From assembly GCA_903829325.1 (NCBI GenBank), contig CAIKPM010000045.1:1-64000 (forward strand): a stretch of 64,000 nucleotides of DNA, in the 5' to 3' direction. The number at the start of each line of letters is the position of its first letter. The stretch's first letter is position 1. This document shows, one piece after another, positions 18,045 to 27,012 of this stretch. Position numbers and translations under genes: made by a program. The notes beneath the pieces were generated by a model. The model saw only the letters and a list, made by a program, of their open reading frames with translations. It had not been told where the DNA came from and searched no databases. The DNA comes from an uncultured bacterium. Lineage in GTDB: Bacteria > Vulcanimicrobiota > Vulcanimicrobiia > Vulcanimicrobiales > Vulcanimicrobiaceae.

Positions 18045-18383
18045 CTACAAAAATCCGCCGTAGAGTCCGTTGCCGTAGAGACCGCCGTACATGCCACATC
18101 CCATAAGCCGATTGCGATACCAGACTTCATCGATTATCCAGCCTAGAGCTATGGCGGCAAGAGCTGTACCACAAATAGCACCTGTCACTTTCATCCCTAA
18201 CCAAAAACGCCGCGATCGCCCTTCAGCAGGATCCTCAATGATCTGATGAGGCCCTACCCAGGTGTTAGGCTGCAATGGAGCTGTATTGCCATTAACCGCA
18301 TCGCGCACCACCAGAGGAGCCCCCTGCGCATAAGGATACGGCGTCGCACAATGACATGGCGGATTTCCAACCTGATGCACCAT
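18045..18383 (-). CDS. Small membrane protein with Gly/Tyr-rich tail, unknown function
   Basis: 112 residues, not recognised. It has a polar N-terminus with two cysteines (NPPCHCATP), a membrane span (VTGAICGTALAAIALGWIIDEV) and a short tail of Gly, Met, Tyr and Leu (GGLYGNGLYGGF). ATG 18383 has GGAG nine bases upstream; the frame is open to 18437 but without a ribosome site. It is in an operon with the following gene. Both proteins share the layout polar domain, one span, aromatic/Gly tail, which suggests a joint envelope role. Confidence 0.55.
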   Translation of the reverse strand: MVHQVGNPPCHCATPYPYAQGAPLVVRDAVNGNTAPLQPNTWVGPHQIIEDPAEGRSRRFWLGMKVTGAICGTALAAIALGWIIDEVWYRNRLMGCGMYGGLYGNGLYGGFL

Positions 18384-18507
18384 CGTTTGTTTCTCCAAAA
18401 CTATTGCCGCACAACACCCGAACAGCGTTGCGTACAACCATATCTTGTCGCGAGCACCGTGCAGAGAAAGCCTCTGAGCGAGCCTCTAGGCCATAGTACC
18501 TAGTTGA

Positions 18508-19287
18508 TTAGCCGTGGATGTACGTCTTGTAAAAGAAATATGCGCTCAGACAAACCCCGATCATGATGATCAATCGGCGCAAAGCCTGAGGAGCAACCTT
18601 GCGGGAGATGCGAGCAGCCGCGTAAGCCCCAGCGATCGCCGCCAGCGAGAGCACCACCGCCACCGGCCACGCGATCTTTCCGGCGACAACAAACGAGATA
18701 AAGGCAGCCCCATTGACCACAAAGCTAAAGATCGCCTTAATCCCGTTCGCACGATGCACATCACTCACTCCCGATAAGGCGAGCAAAGCCAAGGTCAAAA
18801 TCCCGATCGCGGCGCCAAAATAGCCGCCGTAGACCCCCACCAAAAACAACGGCACCAAGGTCCCAGAAGCGAACAAGCCCGGATGATCGTGCGACCCAGC
18901 TAAGCGTCGCAACCGCGCACTAAACGCAAACACCAGCGTCGCCCCAAGCAACAACCACGGAATGAGCCGGGTAAAAACGACCTCAGGGGTTACCAGCAGC
19001 AGCCAAGCCCCCGCGAGACCGCCGGCCACGCCGATGAGCATCGCCGGCAAAAGCGGACGGTAGTGCCCCGCCAGCTCCTCGCGATAGCCCGAGATCGTTC
19101 CGAAGGTCCCAAACCACATCGCGGTGTTGTTCGTCGCATTGGCGATAATCGGTGGTAAGCCCAAAAAGAGCAAAGTCGGGAACGCCAGAAAACTGCCGCC
19201 CCCCGCAACCGAGTTGATACAACCCGCGAAAAAACCCGCCACGATTAAGAGAATGAACGTACTGAGCGACCACGTGTGCAAAAACAT
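18508..19287 (-). CDS. Sulfite exporter TauE/SafE family permease
   Basis: 259 residues with about eight hydrophobic spans. The signature FFAGCINSVAGGGSFLAFPTLLFLG near the N-terminus and GVYGGYFGAAIGILTLALL in the middle are the two repeated halves of the TauE/SafE (DUF81) fold. Members move sulfite, sulfoacetate or other organic anions across the inner membrane; the substrate here is unknown and no sulfur genes adjoin. It is divergent from tsaD across 65 bp. Confidence 0.88.
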   Translation of the reverse strand: MFLHTWSLSTFILLIVAGFFAGCINSVAGGGSFLAFPTLLFLGLPPIIANATNNTAMWFGTFGTISGYREELAGHYRPLLPAMLIGVAGGLAGAWLLLVTPEVVFTRLIPWLLLGATLVFAFSARLRRLAGSHDHPGLFASGTLVPLFLVGVYGGYFGAAIGILTLALLALSGVSDVHRANGIKAIFSFVVNGAAFISFVVAGKIAWPVAVVLSLAAIAGAYAAARISRKVAPQALRRLIIMIGVCLSAYFFYKTYIHG

Positions 19288-19352
19288 ATTTGCGCGGTTT
19301 CACGCTGGTTTGCGCATGCTCCCCTCCGTGAGATACCGAAGCCAACACGACC

Positions 19353-20387
19353 ATGCTCTTATTAGGGATTGAAACGTCCTGCGACGATACCGCCACCGCG
19401 CTGGTCGCCGACGCAAAACGTGTCCTGGCGAACATCTCGACCAATCAAGATGCCTTCCACGCCCGCTACGGGGGGATCGTCCCCGAGATCGCCAGTCGCC
19501 GCCATCTCGACCTGCTTAGCGCGGCGATCGAGCACGCGCTGCGCGAAGCCAAGCTCGGCTTCGTCGACCTCGATGGCATCGCGGTCACCGCCGGCCCCGG
19601 ACTCATCGGCAGCCTCTTGGTGGGCGTGGCCTCGGCCAAAGCCTTAGCGTATGCCCGGCGCCTGCCGCTTTACGCCGTCAACCATCTGCACGGCCACATT
19701 TTTGCGCCCTTCCTCGAGAACGACGCCGAACCGAGCTACCCGCTGCTCGCGCTACTGGTCTCGGGCGGTCATTCGCAGCTCGTGCGCGTTGCGAGCCCCA
19801 CGCGTTTTACCATCATCGGACGCACGCGCGATGACGCCGCTGGTGAAGCCTTCGATAAGACCGCTCGCCTGCTTGGTCTGCCCTTCCCAGGCGGCCCCGC
19901 CCTCGAACAACTCGCGCGCACGGGCAATCCCAAAGCGATCCCCTTTCCGCGTCACCGCGCTGACCATGGTAGCCTTGATCTATCTTTCTCAGGTCTCAAA
20001 ACCGCAGCCCGGCGCTTCATCGAATCACCCCAAGCTGCGACGACCCTACCCGCGGACATCGCCGCTTCCTTCCAAGCAGCGGTGATCGACGTGCTGCTCA
20101 ATCGGCTCACGCGTGCGGTCGAACAAAGCGAGTATCGTTGCGTGGTACTCTCGGGCGGAGTCGCCGCCAACGGCCCCCTGCAAGCAGCGCTACAGAACTG
20201 GAGCCAGCGCCATCAGATACCAGTGCACATTCCGCCGCGCCGCTTCTGCACCGATAACGCCGCGATGATCGCCGCAATCGCCGATCGTCAAGGCTCGATC
20301 GTGCGTGCCGATCCCTTAACGCTGACCGCGAACCCCCAGCTGCCCTTCACCTTTTCCGAAGAGCAACTGCTCGCTCACGCGGGGTGA
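19353..20387 (+). CDS. tsaD: tRNA N6-adenosine threonylcarbamoyltransferase TsaD
   Basis: 344 residues, full length. TsaD transfers threonylcarbamoyl from TC-AMP to A37 of ANN-decoding tRNAs together with TsaB/TsaE. Visible are LLGIETSCDDTATA (ASKHA phosphate-1 loop), NHLHGHIFAPF with the metal-binding histidines, LLVSGGHSQLV, GEAFDKTARLLGLPFPGGP and VLSGGVAANGPLQ. tsaB, tsaE and rimI are not adjacent. It overlaps the convergent Nramp gene by 13 bp. Confidence 0.96.
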   Translation: MLLLGIETSCDDTATALVADAKRVLANISTNQDAFHARYGGIVPEIASRRHLDLLSAAIEHALREAKLGFVDLDGIAVTAGPGLIGSLLVGVASAKALAYARRLPLYAVNHLHGHIFAPFLENDAEPSYPLLALLVSGGHSQLVRVASPTRFTIIGRTRDDAAGEAFDKTARLLGLPFPGGPALEQLARTGNPKAIPFPRHRADHGSLDLSFSGLKTAARRFIESPQAATTLPADIAASFQAAVIDVLLNRLTRAVEQSEYRCVVLSGGVAANGPLQAALQNWSQRHQIPVHIPPRRFCTDNAAMIAAIADRQGSIVRADPLTLTANPQLPFTFSEEQLLAHAG

Positions 20388-22027
20388 TGAGTTGCGAGCA
20401 TAACCACACGGAAAACGACGAGCACGACCGCCAACAAGAGATAACCGCGTAGCACCAACAACCAGAAACTATTCGATGGAGTAATAGCCGCTGCGCCGAG
20501 TTGTTCGATCGGCGGCATCAACCACGCTTCGCGTTCCGCGCGAGTCGGCTTGGGGCCACGTTGACTCTGGCCGAGAGTCATGACAACCGCAGTCACCGCG
20601 GCCAACAGCACGCCACCGCACATAATCAGCAGAATTTGCATACTAGTAATATTCGGGAAAATCACCGAGGCGGTCAGGACCACCGAGAGCATGATAAGCA
20701 TCGCAATAACGACGCCGGTAAACACATTTACCCGCCGGGTATTCACCCAAGGCCCCAACACTTGCGGATCGTTACACAACATCAAAAGAAAGACCGTGGC
20801 GCTCGGCAGCAACACCCCAGCCAAGGTTTGCACGGCGTTGGTAATCAGCCCGAGAGGTGAACCGGGGATGAGCACAATCGCCGCAGCGGCTACGATCAAG
20901 CCAAGATAAACGAGATAAAACACCGGCGCATCCGCGACCCGTCGATGCAAAGAATGCCCTAAAGAAAAAAGGTCGCCGACCGCATAAGCAGTCGAGAGCG
21001 ACACCGCGGCGGCACCGATCAGACTTGCATCGAGGAGAGCGATCGCAAAAAAGATCGATGGTAAGCGACCAACATATTTCGCAATACCCTGAGCAACACC
21101 ACCCGCATCGATGAATTGCCCCGCTTCAGGATGGTGCGCAAAGGTGCCGGCGCTTAAAGAAATCATCGCAAAAGCACCAAGCACAACAATACCAATCCCA
21201 ATAACTAAATCCAACCGCTCATAATTCATAAAGCGCGGCGTGATTTTTTTATCGATGACATAACTTTGTTGAAAAAACAATTGCCAGGGGGCAATAGTTG
21301 TACCGACAATCGCGATAATCAGTAACATCACCGCGCTTAAATCACCGCCGCGCGGCATCCCCGGCACAAGCAAATCATGCAACGAAGGCCCTAAGGGCGC
21401 ATGGACCGCGAGGAATACCGGAATGAGCGCCAAGCTACCAACGCAGAGCACCATGGCAAACCGCTCAAAACGGCGCAAACTCCCGGTTAAACCCGCAACC
21501 ATAATTAAGCCAGCAGACAGCGCAACGCCCATGAATTTTGACAAACCCAAAACCTGCAGCGCAAGACTGATCCCAATAAATTCGGTGACAATCGTGAGCG
21601 CATTGAGCAAAAAGAGATCGATCACACTGAACGCACCCCAAAATTTGCCGAACCGCTCCAAAATTAAACGCGCGTGCCCCACTCGAGTGACCGCACCCAA
21701 ACGCAAGACCATCTCTTGGTTCACGTATAACACCGGTATTAAGACGAGCAGCGTCCACATCAACGCCGTCCCGTAGTCTTGCCCGGCCTGGGTGTAGGTC
21801 CCAAAAGCCCCGGCGTCGTTATCGCCAACCATCACGATCAGTCCGGGGCCAAGTACCGCTAAAAGGGTCTGCAGACGCCGCCAGACGCCGCGGCGCGCAC
21901 CCGTGTCGCCGCTACGAATCGTTCCGAAGGCGCCTTGAATATCACCAACTGGTGTCGGCTGTTCGCCGGCGCGGTCTTCAGGCTTCAAGATAACGTTCGG
22001 CTTCGATAGCGGCCTTACACCCGGCAC
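20375..22027 (-). CDS. Nramp-family divalent metal transporter with atypical binding motifs
   Basis: 550 residues with about 11 spans of the LeuT fold. The first-helix metal motif DPGN is replaced by GDNDAGAFGT, and the sixth-helix MPH motif by TIAPWQLFFQQS, so the usual metal-coordinating Met is lost. Known Nramp-related Mg transporters (NRMT) also deviate at these helices; canonical MntH-type Mn/Fe import is therefore not assured. The frame opens at GTG 22027, overlapping trxB by 50 bp; a TTG at 21988 is an alternative start. It probably shares the trxB transcript. Confidence 0.85.
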   Translation of the reverse strand: MPGVRPLSKPNVILKPEDRAGEQPTPVGDIQGAFGTIRSGDTGARRGVWRRLQTLLAVLGPGLIVMVGDNDAGAFGTYTQAGQDYGTALMWTLLVLIPVLYVNQEMVLRLGAVTRVGHARLILERFGKFWGAFSVIDLFLLNALTIVTEFIGISLALQVLGLSKFMGVALSAGLIMVAGLTGSLRRFERFAMVLCVGSLALIPVFLAVHAPLGPSLHDLLVPGMPRGGDLSAVMLLIIAIVGTTIAPWQLFFQQSYVIDKKITPRFMNYERLDLVIGIGIVVLGAFAMISLSAGTFAHHPEAGQFIDAGGVAQGIAKYVGRLPSIFFAIALLDASLIGAAAVSLSTAYAVGDLFSLGHSLHRRVADAPVFYLVYLGLIVAAAAIVLIPGSPLGLITNAVQTLAGVLLPSATVFLLMLCNDPQVLGPWVNTRRVNVFTGVVIAMLIMLSVVLTASVIFPNITSMQILLIMCGGVLLAAVTAVVMTLGQSQRGPKPTRAEREAWLMPPIEQLGAAAITPSNSFWLLVLRGYLLLAVVLVVFRVVMLATHHPA

Positions 22028-22886
22028 CCGCAGCGGTGATCGCTTGCTTGTAGCGCAGATCGTTCACGTCGCCAGCAACAAAGACGCCAGGAATATTCGT
22101 ATGTACACCATCAGCGGAGACAATATACCCTTGCCGGTCAAGCTCGATTTGGCCGGCGAAGATCCCTGTATTGGGAACATGGCCGATGGCCACAAATATC
22201 CCGTCAACGTCGAGAACATCACGCTGATCATTCGTTGTATCACGCAGCAGCAGACCGGTAACGTGTTCGTCGCCGAGAACTTCTTCGACCACGCGATTCC
22301 AGACGAAACGAATCCGCGGATGCGCAAGCGCGCGATCAGCCATAATTTTGCTGGCACGCAAGCGATCACTCCGATGCAAAACGATCACCTCGCTCGCGAA
22401 GCGGGTGAGAAAGAGGGCTTCTTCCATCGCGGAATCCCCACCGCCGACCACCGCTAAGCGTTTATTTTTAAAGAAGGCGCCATCGCAGGTGGCACAAGCC
22501 GACACACCGCGCCCCTGCAGGCGCGCTTCTCCGGGGATATCAAGCCAGCGCGCACTCGCACCAGTCGCGATAATAACGCTGCGCGCTTCAACCGGACCAT
22601 CAGGCCCGGTGAGCACGAAACGCTCACCACGGAAATCAACCGCCTCGACATCGGTGTCGAGCAAGCGGGCACCGAAGCGTTCGGCCTGAGCGCGAAACGC
22701 GCCCATTAATTCCGGACCAGTCACCCCCTGGGGAAAGCCGGGATAATTTTCGACGTCACTCGTGATCATTAATTGACCACCAGGCAAATAACCAGCGAAA
22801 ACTAGGGGCTCCAGGTTCGCCCGCGCAGCGTAAATCGCAGCAGTTAAACCGGCTGGTCCTGAACCGAGAATGACGAGACGTTCCAT
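21978..22886 (-). CDS. trxB: Thioredoxin-disulfide reductase
   Basis: 302 residues. The low-Mr flavoenzyme reduces thioredoxin with NADPH. The FAD loop GSGPAGLTAAIYAARA is at the N-terminus, the redox pair CATC lies in VSACATCDGAFF, GGGDSAMEEALFL is the NADPH loop, and GVFVAGDVNDLRYKQAITAAGAGCKAA closes the FAD site. The ATG at 22886 follows an in-frame GTG by one codon and either may be used. No thioredoxin gene is nearby. Confidence 0.95.
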   Translation of the reverse strand: MERLVILGSGPAGLTAAIYAARANLEPLVFAGYLPGGQLMITSDVENYPGFPQGVTGPELMGAFRAQAERFGARLLDTDVEAVDFRGERFVLTGPDGPVEARSVIIATGASARWLDIPGEARLQGRGVSACATCDGAFFKNKRLAVVGGGDSAMEEALFLTRFASEVIVLHRSDRLRASKIMADRALAHPRIRFVWNRVVEEVLGDEHVTGLLLRDTTNDQRDVLDVDGIFVAIGHVPNTGIFAGQIELDRQGYIVSADGVHTNIPGVFVAGDVNDLRYKQAITAAGAGCKAAIEAERYLEA

Positions 22887-23028
22887 CACCCCGTCCCTTC
22901 CCTACCGCTTGAAGCATCTCCGGTCACCTCTTCCCAAGCCCCACGGGAAAAAGCCCAAAGGCTCAAAAGGAATGGCGCAAGGCCCTACGGGAACACCCCA
23001 CCACCTTGCTTCCTTTGGAGGAACCTGC

Positions 23029-23604
23029 TTGAATAAACGTTTTCTGACGTCTCTCGCGGTTGGGGCTTTCGCCTTAGCTGCTACTGCCGCGCGCGCGACC
23101 ATCATTCTGCCGCTTGACCCGGATCACACCAGTGCATCGTTCACGGTATCGCATTTGACGATCACCAAAGTGACCGGGCAAATTCCGTTGCTCACCTCAA
23201 ATATCGTGCTCGGGAATGACCACATTCCCACCGCCGTCACCGCAACGCTCGATGCGAGCAAAATCGATACCCACGATGCCAAGCGCGACAAAGACCTCCG
23301 CTCGGATCATTGGTTTGACGTCGAAACCTTCCCAACGATCACGTTCCGTTCAGCCAAAATCCATCGTCTGAACAAAAGCGATTTTACCATCGATGGTACT
23401 CTCACACTCCACGGCATCACCAAACCAGTCACTCTCGCTGCCACCTATACCGGCAGTGCGAAAGATCCGTGGGGCTACACCCATTTTGGCTTTAACGCAA
23501 CGGGTAGCATTGACCGCACCGCGTTCGACGTAGGCCACGCCCCAGCCGCCCTCGTCGGCGACGATGTGACCATCGAGCTCCAGGTCGAAGCCATCAAGAA
23601 ATAG
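23029..23604 (+). CDS. YceI-family periplasmic lipid-binding-like protein
   Basis: 191 residues. A signal peptide (NKRFLTSLAVGAFALAATAARA) precedes one YceI beta-barrel domain: LDPDHTSASFTVSHLTITKVTG, DAKRDKDLRSDHWFDVETFPTITF, LTLHGITKPVTL and FNATGSIDRTAFDVG. Members bind polyisoprenoid-like lipids in the periplasm. The start is TTG at 23029, seven bases after a perfect GGAGG; the frame is open further upstream but without a ribosome site. It is divergent from trxB and is followed by a rho-independent terminator. Confidence 0.9.
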   Translation: MNKRFLTSLAVGAFALAATAARATIILPLDPDHTSASFTVSHLTITKVTGQIPLLTSNIVLGNDHIPTAVTATLDASKIDTHDAKRDKDLRSDHWFDVETFPTITFRSAKIHRLNKSDFTIDGTLTLHGITKPVTLAATYTGSAKDPWGYTHFGFNATGSIDRTAFDVGHAPAALVGDDVTIELQVEAIKK

Positions 23605-23682
23605 CCGCTAGGAGTCTTTTGCCCTAGCGCGGTTTCCCAGCATGGCACACGAATACATAAGGTATCCGAACGCCGATGTTCA

Positions 23683-23723
23683 CCGCGTGTCCCCGTCTCA
23701 CTCGGGGCACGCGGATTTTTTTT
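23683..23723 (+). terminator. Rho-independent terminator after the YceI gene
   Basis: Arms 23683-23695 and 23703-23714 (GC-rich, one unpaired base) are followed directly by A and eight Ts. Confidence 0.88.
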
Positions 23724-23747
23724 ATCGAGGTGCCCGATAACGGGGAC

Positions 23748-23790
23748 TTCAATAAAAAGAAAATCCCGCGGTCGTAAACAACCGCGGGAT
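23748..23790 (-). terminator. Rho-independent terminator after tRNA-Pro
   Basis: A perfect 10-bp stem (23763-23772 with 23781-23790, ATCCCGCGGT) and 8-nt loop are followed on the minus strand by TTTTCTTTTTATT. It lies five bases past the tRNA CCA. Confidence 0.92.
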
Positions 23791-23795
23791 CGATG

Positions 23796-23872
23796 TGGTC
23801 GGGTAGACAGGATTTGAACCTGCGACCCCAAGTCCCCCAGACTTGTGCGCTACCAAGCTGCGCCACTACCCG
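23796..23872 (-). tRNA. tRNA-Pro (anticodon GGG), CCA encoded
   Basis: The full cloverleaf folds by eye: acceptor CGGGTAG/CTACCCG, D-arm GCGCAGCTTGGTAGCGC, anticodon stem CAAGT/ACTTG with loop CTGGGGG (anticodon GGG), T-arm GCAGG-TTCAAAT-CCTGT, discriminator A and encoded CCA. It lies 48 bp after hup on the same strand and may be cut from a hup-tRNA transcript ending at the adjacent terminator. Confidence 0.97.
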
Positions 23873-23920
23873 GCCGGGCCTTGGGATTAGCGGTACACCC
23901 AGGGAATTCCCGTTGACGAA

Positions 23921-24226
23921 CTAGCGTTTTGCGCTTGCGCGTTTCTTCTTGGATCCAGCAACCGCATCGCGTAAGGCTTTGCCTGCAGTGAACGCCGGAA
24001 CACGCCGCGCAGCAATGGTCAACTTTTCGCCCGTTTGTGGATTCCGGCCCTCGCGCTTTTTACGCTCGCGGATATCCCATGCACCGAAGGGAATGAGCTG
24101 GACTTTTTCGCCGGCAGCTAACGTCGCAGTAATAGAATCAAGGACAAAATCAATAATTTCGCCTGCGGCGCGCTTCGAGAGTTCATGCTCGTCGGCTAGA
24201 GACTCGATGAGATCAGCTTTTGTCAA
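23921..24226 (-). CDS. hup: HU family DNA-binding protein
   Basis: 101 residues. The N-terminus TKADLIESLADEHELSKRAAGEIIDFVLDSI, the core VQLIPFGAWDIRERKKREGRNPQTGEKLTI with the GRNPQTG beta-arm tip, and PAFTAGKALRDAV are classic HU. The Lys/Arg tail SKKKRASAKR is slightly extended. Start TTG at 24226 is seven bases after GAGGA. HU bends and compacts DNA as a dimer. The tRNA-Pro gene follows at 48 bp. Confidence 0.95.
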   Translation of the reverse strand: MTKADLIESLADEHELSKRAAGEIIDFVLDSITATLAAGEKVQLIPFGAWDIRERKKREGRNPQTGEKLTIAARRVPAFTAGKALRDAVAGSKKKRASAKR

Positions 24227-24371
24227 CGGTTATTCCTCGAATGGGTGAGAAAGAATGTGGCATGCGTCATCGTGCGATAACAATTATTGCCTGATGAACC
24301 CAAGCGCTGCGCGGGTTATACGCACGTTGCGGCGCCGCTCCTTCAACATTTCTCCCACGCAGCAGAGATTC

Positions 24372-24827
24372 TCACGACGAAGAACCCAGTAACTGCACCG
24401 CTTCTAAAGCCAACACGTACGACCAAACGCCAAAACCCGCGATACTGCCGCGACAAACCGGCGCAATCACACTCGTTGCACGGAATGCTTCGCGTGCAGC
24501 GGTGTTACTCAAATGCACCTCGATGGTCGGCGGCGCAATAGCCGCAATCGCATCACGGATCGCGTACGAATAATGGGTATACGCTCCCGCGTTCAGAATA
24601 ATCGCGGCAACCGTACCATTGGCACGGGTTAGCGCGTCAATAATTGCCCCTTCGTCGTTATGCTGCTCGATACTCAGCGTAAAGCCCAGCACTGCTGCAC
24701 GCTCGTGCAAGAGCGCATTTACTTCGGCGAGTGTCATCGCGCCGTATACACCCGGCTCACGCGTACCCAGAAGATGCAAATTGGGACCATGGATAATGGC
24801 AAGATGCCGCTGAATCTGCTCGTTCAC
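24372..24827 (-). CDS. aroQ: Type II 3-dehydroquinate dehydratase
   Basis: 151 residues, the standard length of the dodecameric enzyme converting 3-dehydroquinate to 3-dehydroshikimate. IIHGPNLHLLGTREPGVYG carries the catalytic loop Arg and Tyr, ILNAGAYTHYSYAIRDAI the substrate-binding Asn and His, and IEVHLSN the catalytic His region. It is divergent from hslO. The other aromatic genes (aroF, tyrA, aroH) lie 22 kb away. Confidence 0.95.
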   Translation of the reverse strand: MNEQIQRHLAIIHGPNLHLLGTREPGVYGAMTLAEVNALLHERAAVLGFTLSIEQHNDEGAIIDALTRANGTVAAIILNAGAYTHYSYAIRDAIAAIAPPTIEVHLSNTAAREAFRATSVIAPVCRGSIAGFGVWSYVLALEAVQLLGSSS

Positions 24828-24880
24828 CCTTGGCGCCTTCGGAAGAGCGTCTCACCCCCCTGCGTGGAAGAGAAAAACCT

Positions 24881-25792
24881 GTGGAAGATTTCAAACATGC
24901 GCCCCTTGCCGATCTCGTTCTCGCGGCAACAACCGAAGACGGCACCCTCTCGCTCGTGGCCGCGATCACGACAGAACTCACTCGTGAAACTCAACGCCGC
25001 CACCAACTCGCTCCGACTGCAGCTATCGCCCTCGGACGGCTCATCACCGGAGCCACGCTCTTCGGCGCGAGTCTCAAAGGCCAGGATCGCATTTCGCTGC
25101 AAGTCGTTGGAGATGGCCCCTTAAACACACTCGCAGCCGATGTTTTTCTCAACAACCCCGAGGAAATTGGCGCCCGCGCCCACGCGCGTTATCCCGAAGT
25201 GGATCTTACGAGCGAAGCCGCTGGCACGATTGGGGCGGCTGTCGGGCAAGGGCGTATGCAAGTCACCAAATCGTATGAAATTGGTCAACCGTATGTGGGC
25301 ATTGTCGCGCTGCACAACGGAGAAATTGGTCCCGATCTGGCGTGGTATTTACGCCATTCGCAACAGATTCCGAGCATCGCCGCGCTGGACGTCGTCAACA
25401 CCGATCAGGGCATCCAGACTGCGGGTGGCTACATTGTACAAGTCATGCCAAATGCAGACGAGAGCGTATTCAGCAAGCTCGAAACGCATGCGGCGCAGCT
25501 GCCTGCGCTCGCAGATCTGCTCAGCGGCGGTGCAACACCACGTGAGCTCATCGATCGGCTCACCGCAGGCCGCACTCTGCGCAGCATACAGGCGTATACT
25601 GTACGCTTTACCTGTCGCTGCTCGCGCGACAAAGTTGCGACCGCACTGCTCGGACTCGGGCGCGATGAACTCACGAAAATGGCCCAAGATAAAGAACCAA
25701 CCGAAGCGATCTGTGATTTCTGCCGCCAAGCGTATTATTTTCAGCCGGATGAAATTAGCGACTTAGCAAAGCGGCTCTTCCGTCACGGCTGA
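24881..25792 (+). CDS. hslO: Redox-regulated chaperone Hsp33
   Basis: 303 residues from the GTG chosen here (VEDFKHAPLADLVLAATTEDGTL is where family members begin; GGAAG lies ten bases upstream). Hsp33 is a holdase activated by oxidation and zinc release. The four zinc cysteines are present as CRC (TCRCSRDK) and CDFC (ICDFCRQAYYF) near the C-terminus. The frame extends upstream to 24830 but that part is not family-like. Confidence 0.95.
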   Translation: MEDFKHAPLADLVLAATTEDGTLSLVAAITTELTRETQRRHQLAPTAAIALGRLITGATLFGASLKGQDRISLQVVGDGPLNTLAADVFLNNPEEIGARAHARYPEVDLTSEAAGTIGAAVGQGRMQVTKSYEIGQPYVGIVALHNGEIGPDLAWYLRHSQQIPSIAALDVVNTDQGIQTAGGYIVQVMPNADESVFSKLETHAAQLPALADLLSGGATPRELIDRLTAGRTLRSIQAYTVRFTCRCSRDKVATALLGLGRDELTKMAQDKEPTEAICDFCRQAYYFQPDEISDLAKRLFRHG

Positions 25793-25812
25793 AGTCTAAG
25801 CCGAAACTACTT

Positions 25813-27012
25813 TCACGAGCGAATATCTGCGTGGACACGGAGATAATGGCGATTGCCGACCGAAAGAATCGCGCTCGCGTCTTTCCAGAGCGCATTGGGG
25901 TCGCTAACCGCGACGCCATCGATACGCACCCCGCCGCCAGCAATCAAGCGCTGAGCGGCGCGTTTGCTTTCGGCGAATTGCGTTCTCACAAGCAAAGCAT
26001 CGAGTTTGATCGGCTCTTGCAAGTGGAGTTCTGGCATTTCGCTCGGCGCTTCACCACGTTGAATCGTGCGTTCGAAATATTCCCGCGCACGCACGGCGGC
26101 TGTCGCGCCGTGATACCGCGTGACAATCGCTTCGGCGATGCGTTTTTTTTCATCCATCGGATGCGCCGTCCCGGCCTCAATTTCAGCCGCTAGCACAGCC
26201 GACTCTGCCTGAGAAAAACCAAGCACTAAATTATGCCAACGGGCAATCAGCTCGTCGGGAATACGCATCGTCTTCCCAAATTGGTCGTTCGGGGCTTCGT
26301 TGAGACCAATCGCATTGCCAGCAGATTTCGACATTTTTTTGGTGCCATCGATGCCTTCGAGCAAAGGAACCGTCAGACAGATCTGCGGCGGCTGATGGAA
26401 CACGCCCTGAAAAAAACGCCCCATCAAGACATTAAAGAGTTGATCGTTGCCACCCAATTCGATATCCGACTGCAAGGCAACACTATCGTACGCTTGGGCA
26501 ATCGGGTATAAAAATTCGTGCAGAGAAATAGGGGTATTACTCGCGTAACGTTGCGCAAAATCTTCGCGTTTGAGCATTTGCGCCACCGTCACGTGCGACA
26601 ACAGACCAATCAAGCCATCGAGCTTGAGCGCGCCGAGCCATTCGCTGTTATAACGCAAGGTCACCCGCTCGAGGTCGAGCACCTTGCCCGCTTGTTCGGC
26701 GTAGGTTTGCATATTATGCTCGATCGCTTCGTCGCTGAGCGCGGGCCGCGCTTGATTGCGTCCCGATGGGTCGCCGATCCGTGCGGTAAAATCACCGATC
26801 ACGAGCGTGACATCATGCCCGGCAGCGACAAAGCGCTGGAGGTGTTCGAGCACAATCGCATGACCGAGATGCAAATCCGGACTCGTTGGATCGAGTCCGA
26901 GTTTCATGCGCAAGGGTCGCCCCAAGCGCAAACGTTCGGTTAAATCAGGCAGGGTTTCGATATGATCAAAACCCGCTAACAATTCCTGGAGATCAGCCGG
27001 CACGCGTGTCAT
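25813..27012 (-). CDS. tyrS: Tyrosyl-tRNA synthetase
   Basis: 399 residues. The class I signatures are HLGHA (in DLHLGHAIVLEHL) and KMSKS (in GTKKMSKSAGN), with a C-terminal S4 RNA-binding domain (LVRTQFAESKRAAQRLIAGGGVRIDG). Length and motif spacing fit the TyrRS subgroup of about 400 residues (TyrZ-like). Its ATG overlaps the gatB stop by 4 bp, so translation is coupled. Confidence 0.95.
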   Translation of the reverse strand: MTRVPADLQELLAGFDHIETLPDLTERLRLGRPLRMKLGLDPTSPDLHLGHAIVLEHLQRFVAAGHDVTLVIGDFTARIGDPSGRNQARPALSDEAIEHNMQTYAEQAGKVLDLERVTLRYNSEWLGALKLDGLIGLLSHVTVAQMLKREDFAQRYASNTPISLHEFLYPIAQAYDSVALQSDIELGGNDQLFNVLMGRFFQGVFHQPPQICLTVPLLEGIDGTKKMSKSAGNAIGLNEAPNDQFGKTMRIPDELIARWHNLVLGFSQAESAVLAAEIEAGTAHPMDEKKRIAEAIVTRYHGATAAVRAREYFERTIQRGEAPSEMPELHLQEPIKLDALLVRTQFAESKRAAQRLIAGGGVRIDGVAVSDPNALWKDASAILSVGNRHYLRVHADIRS

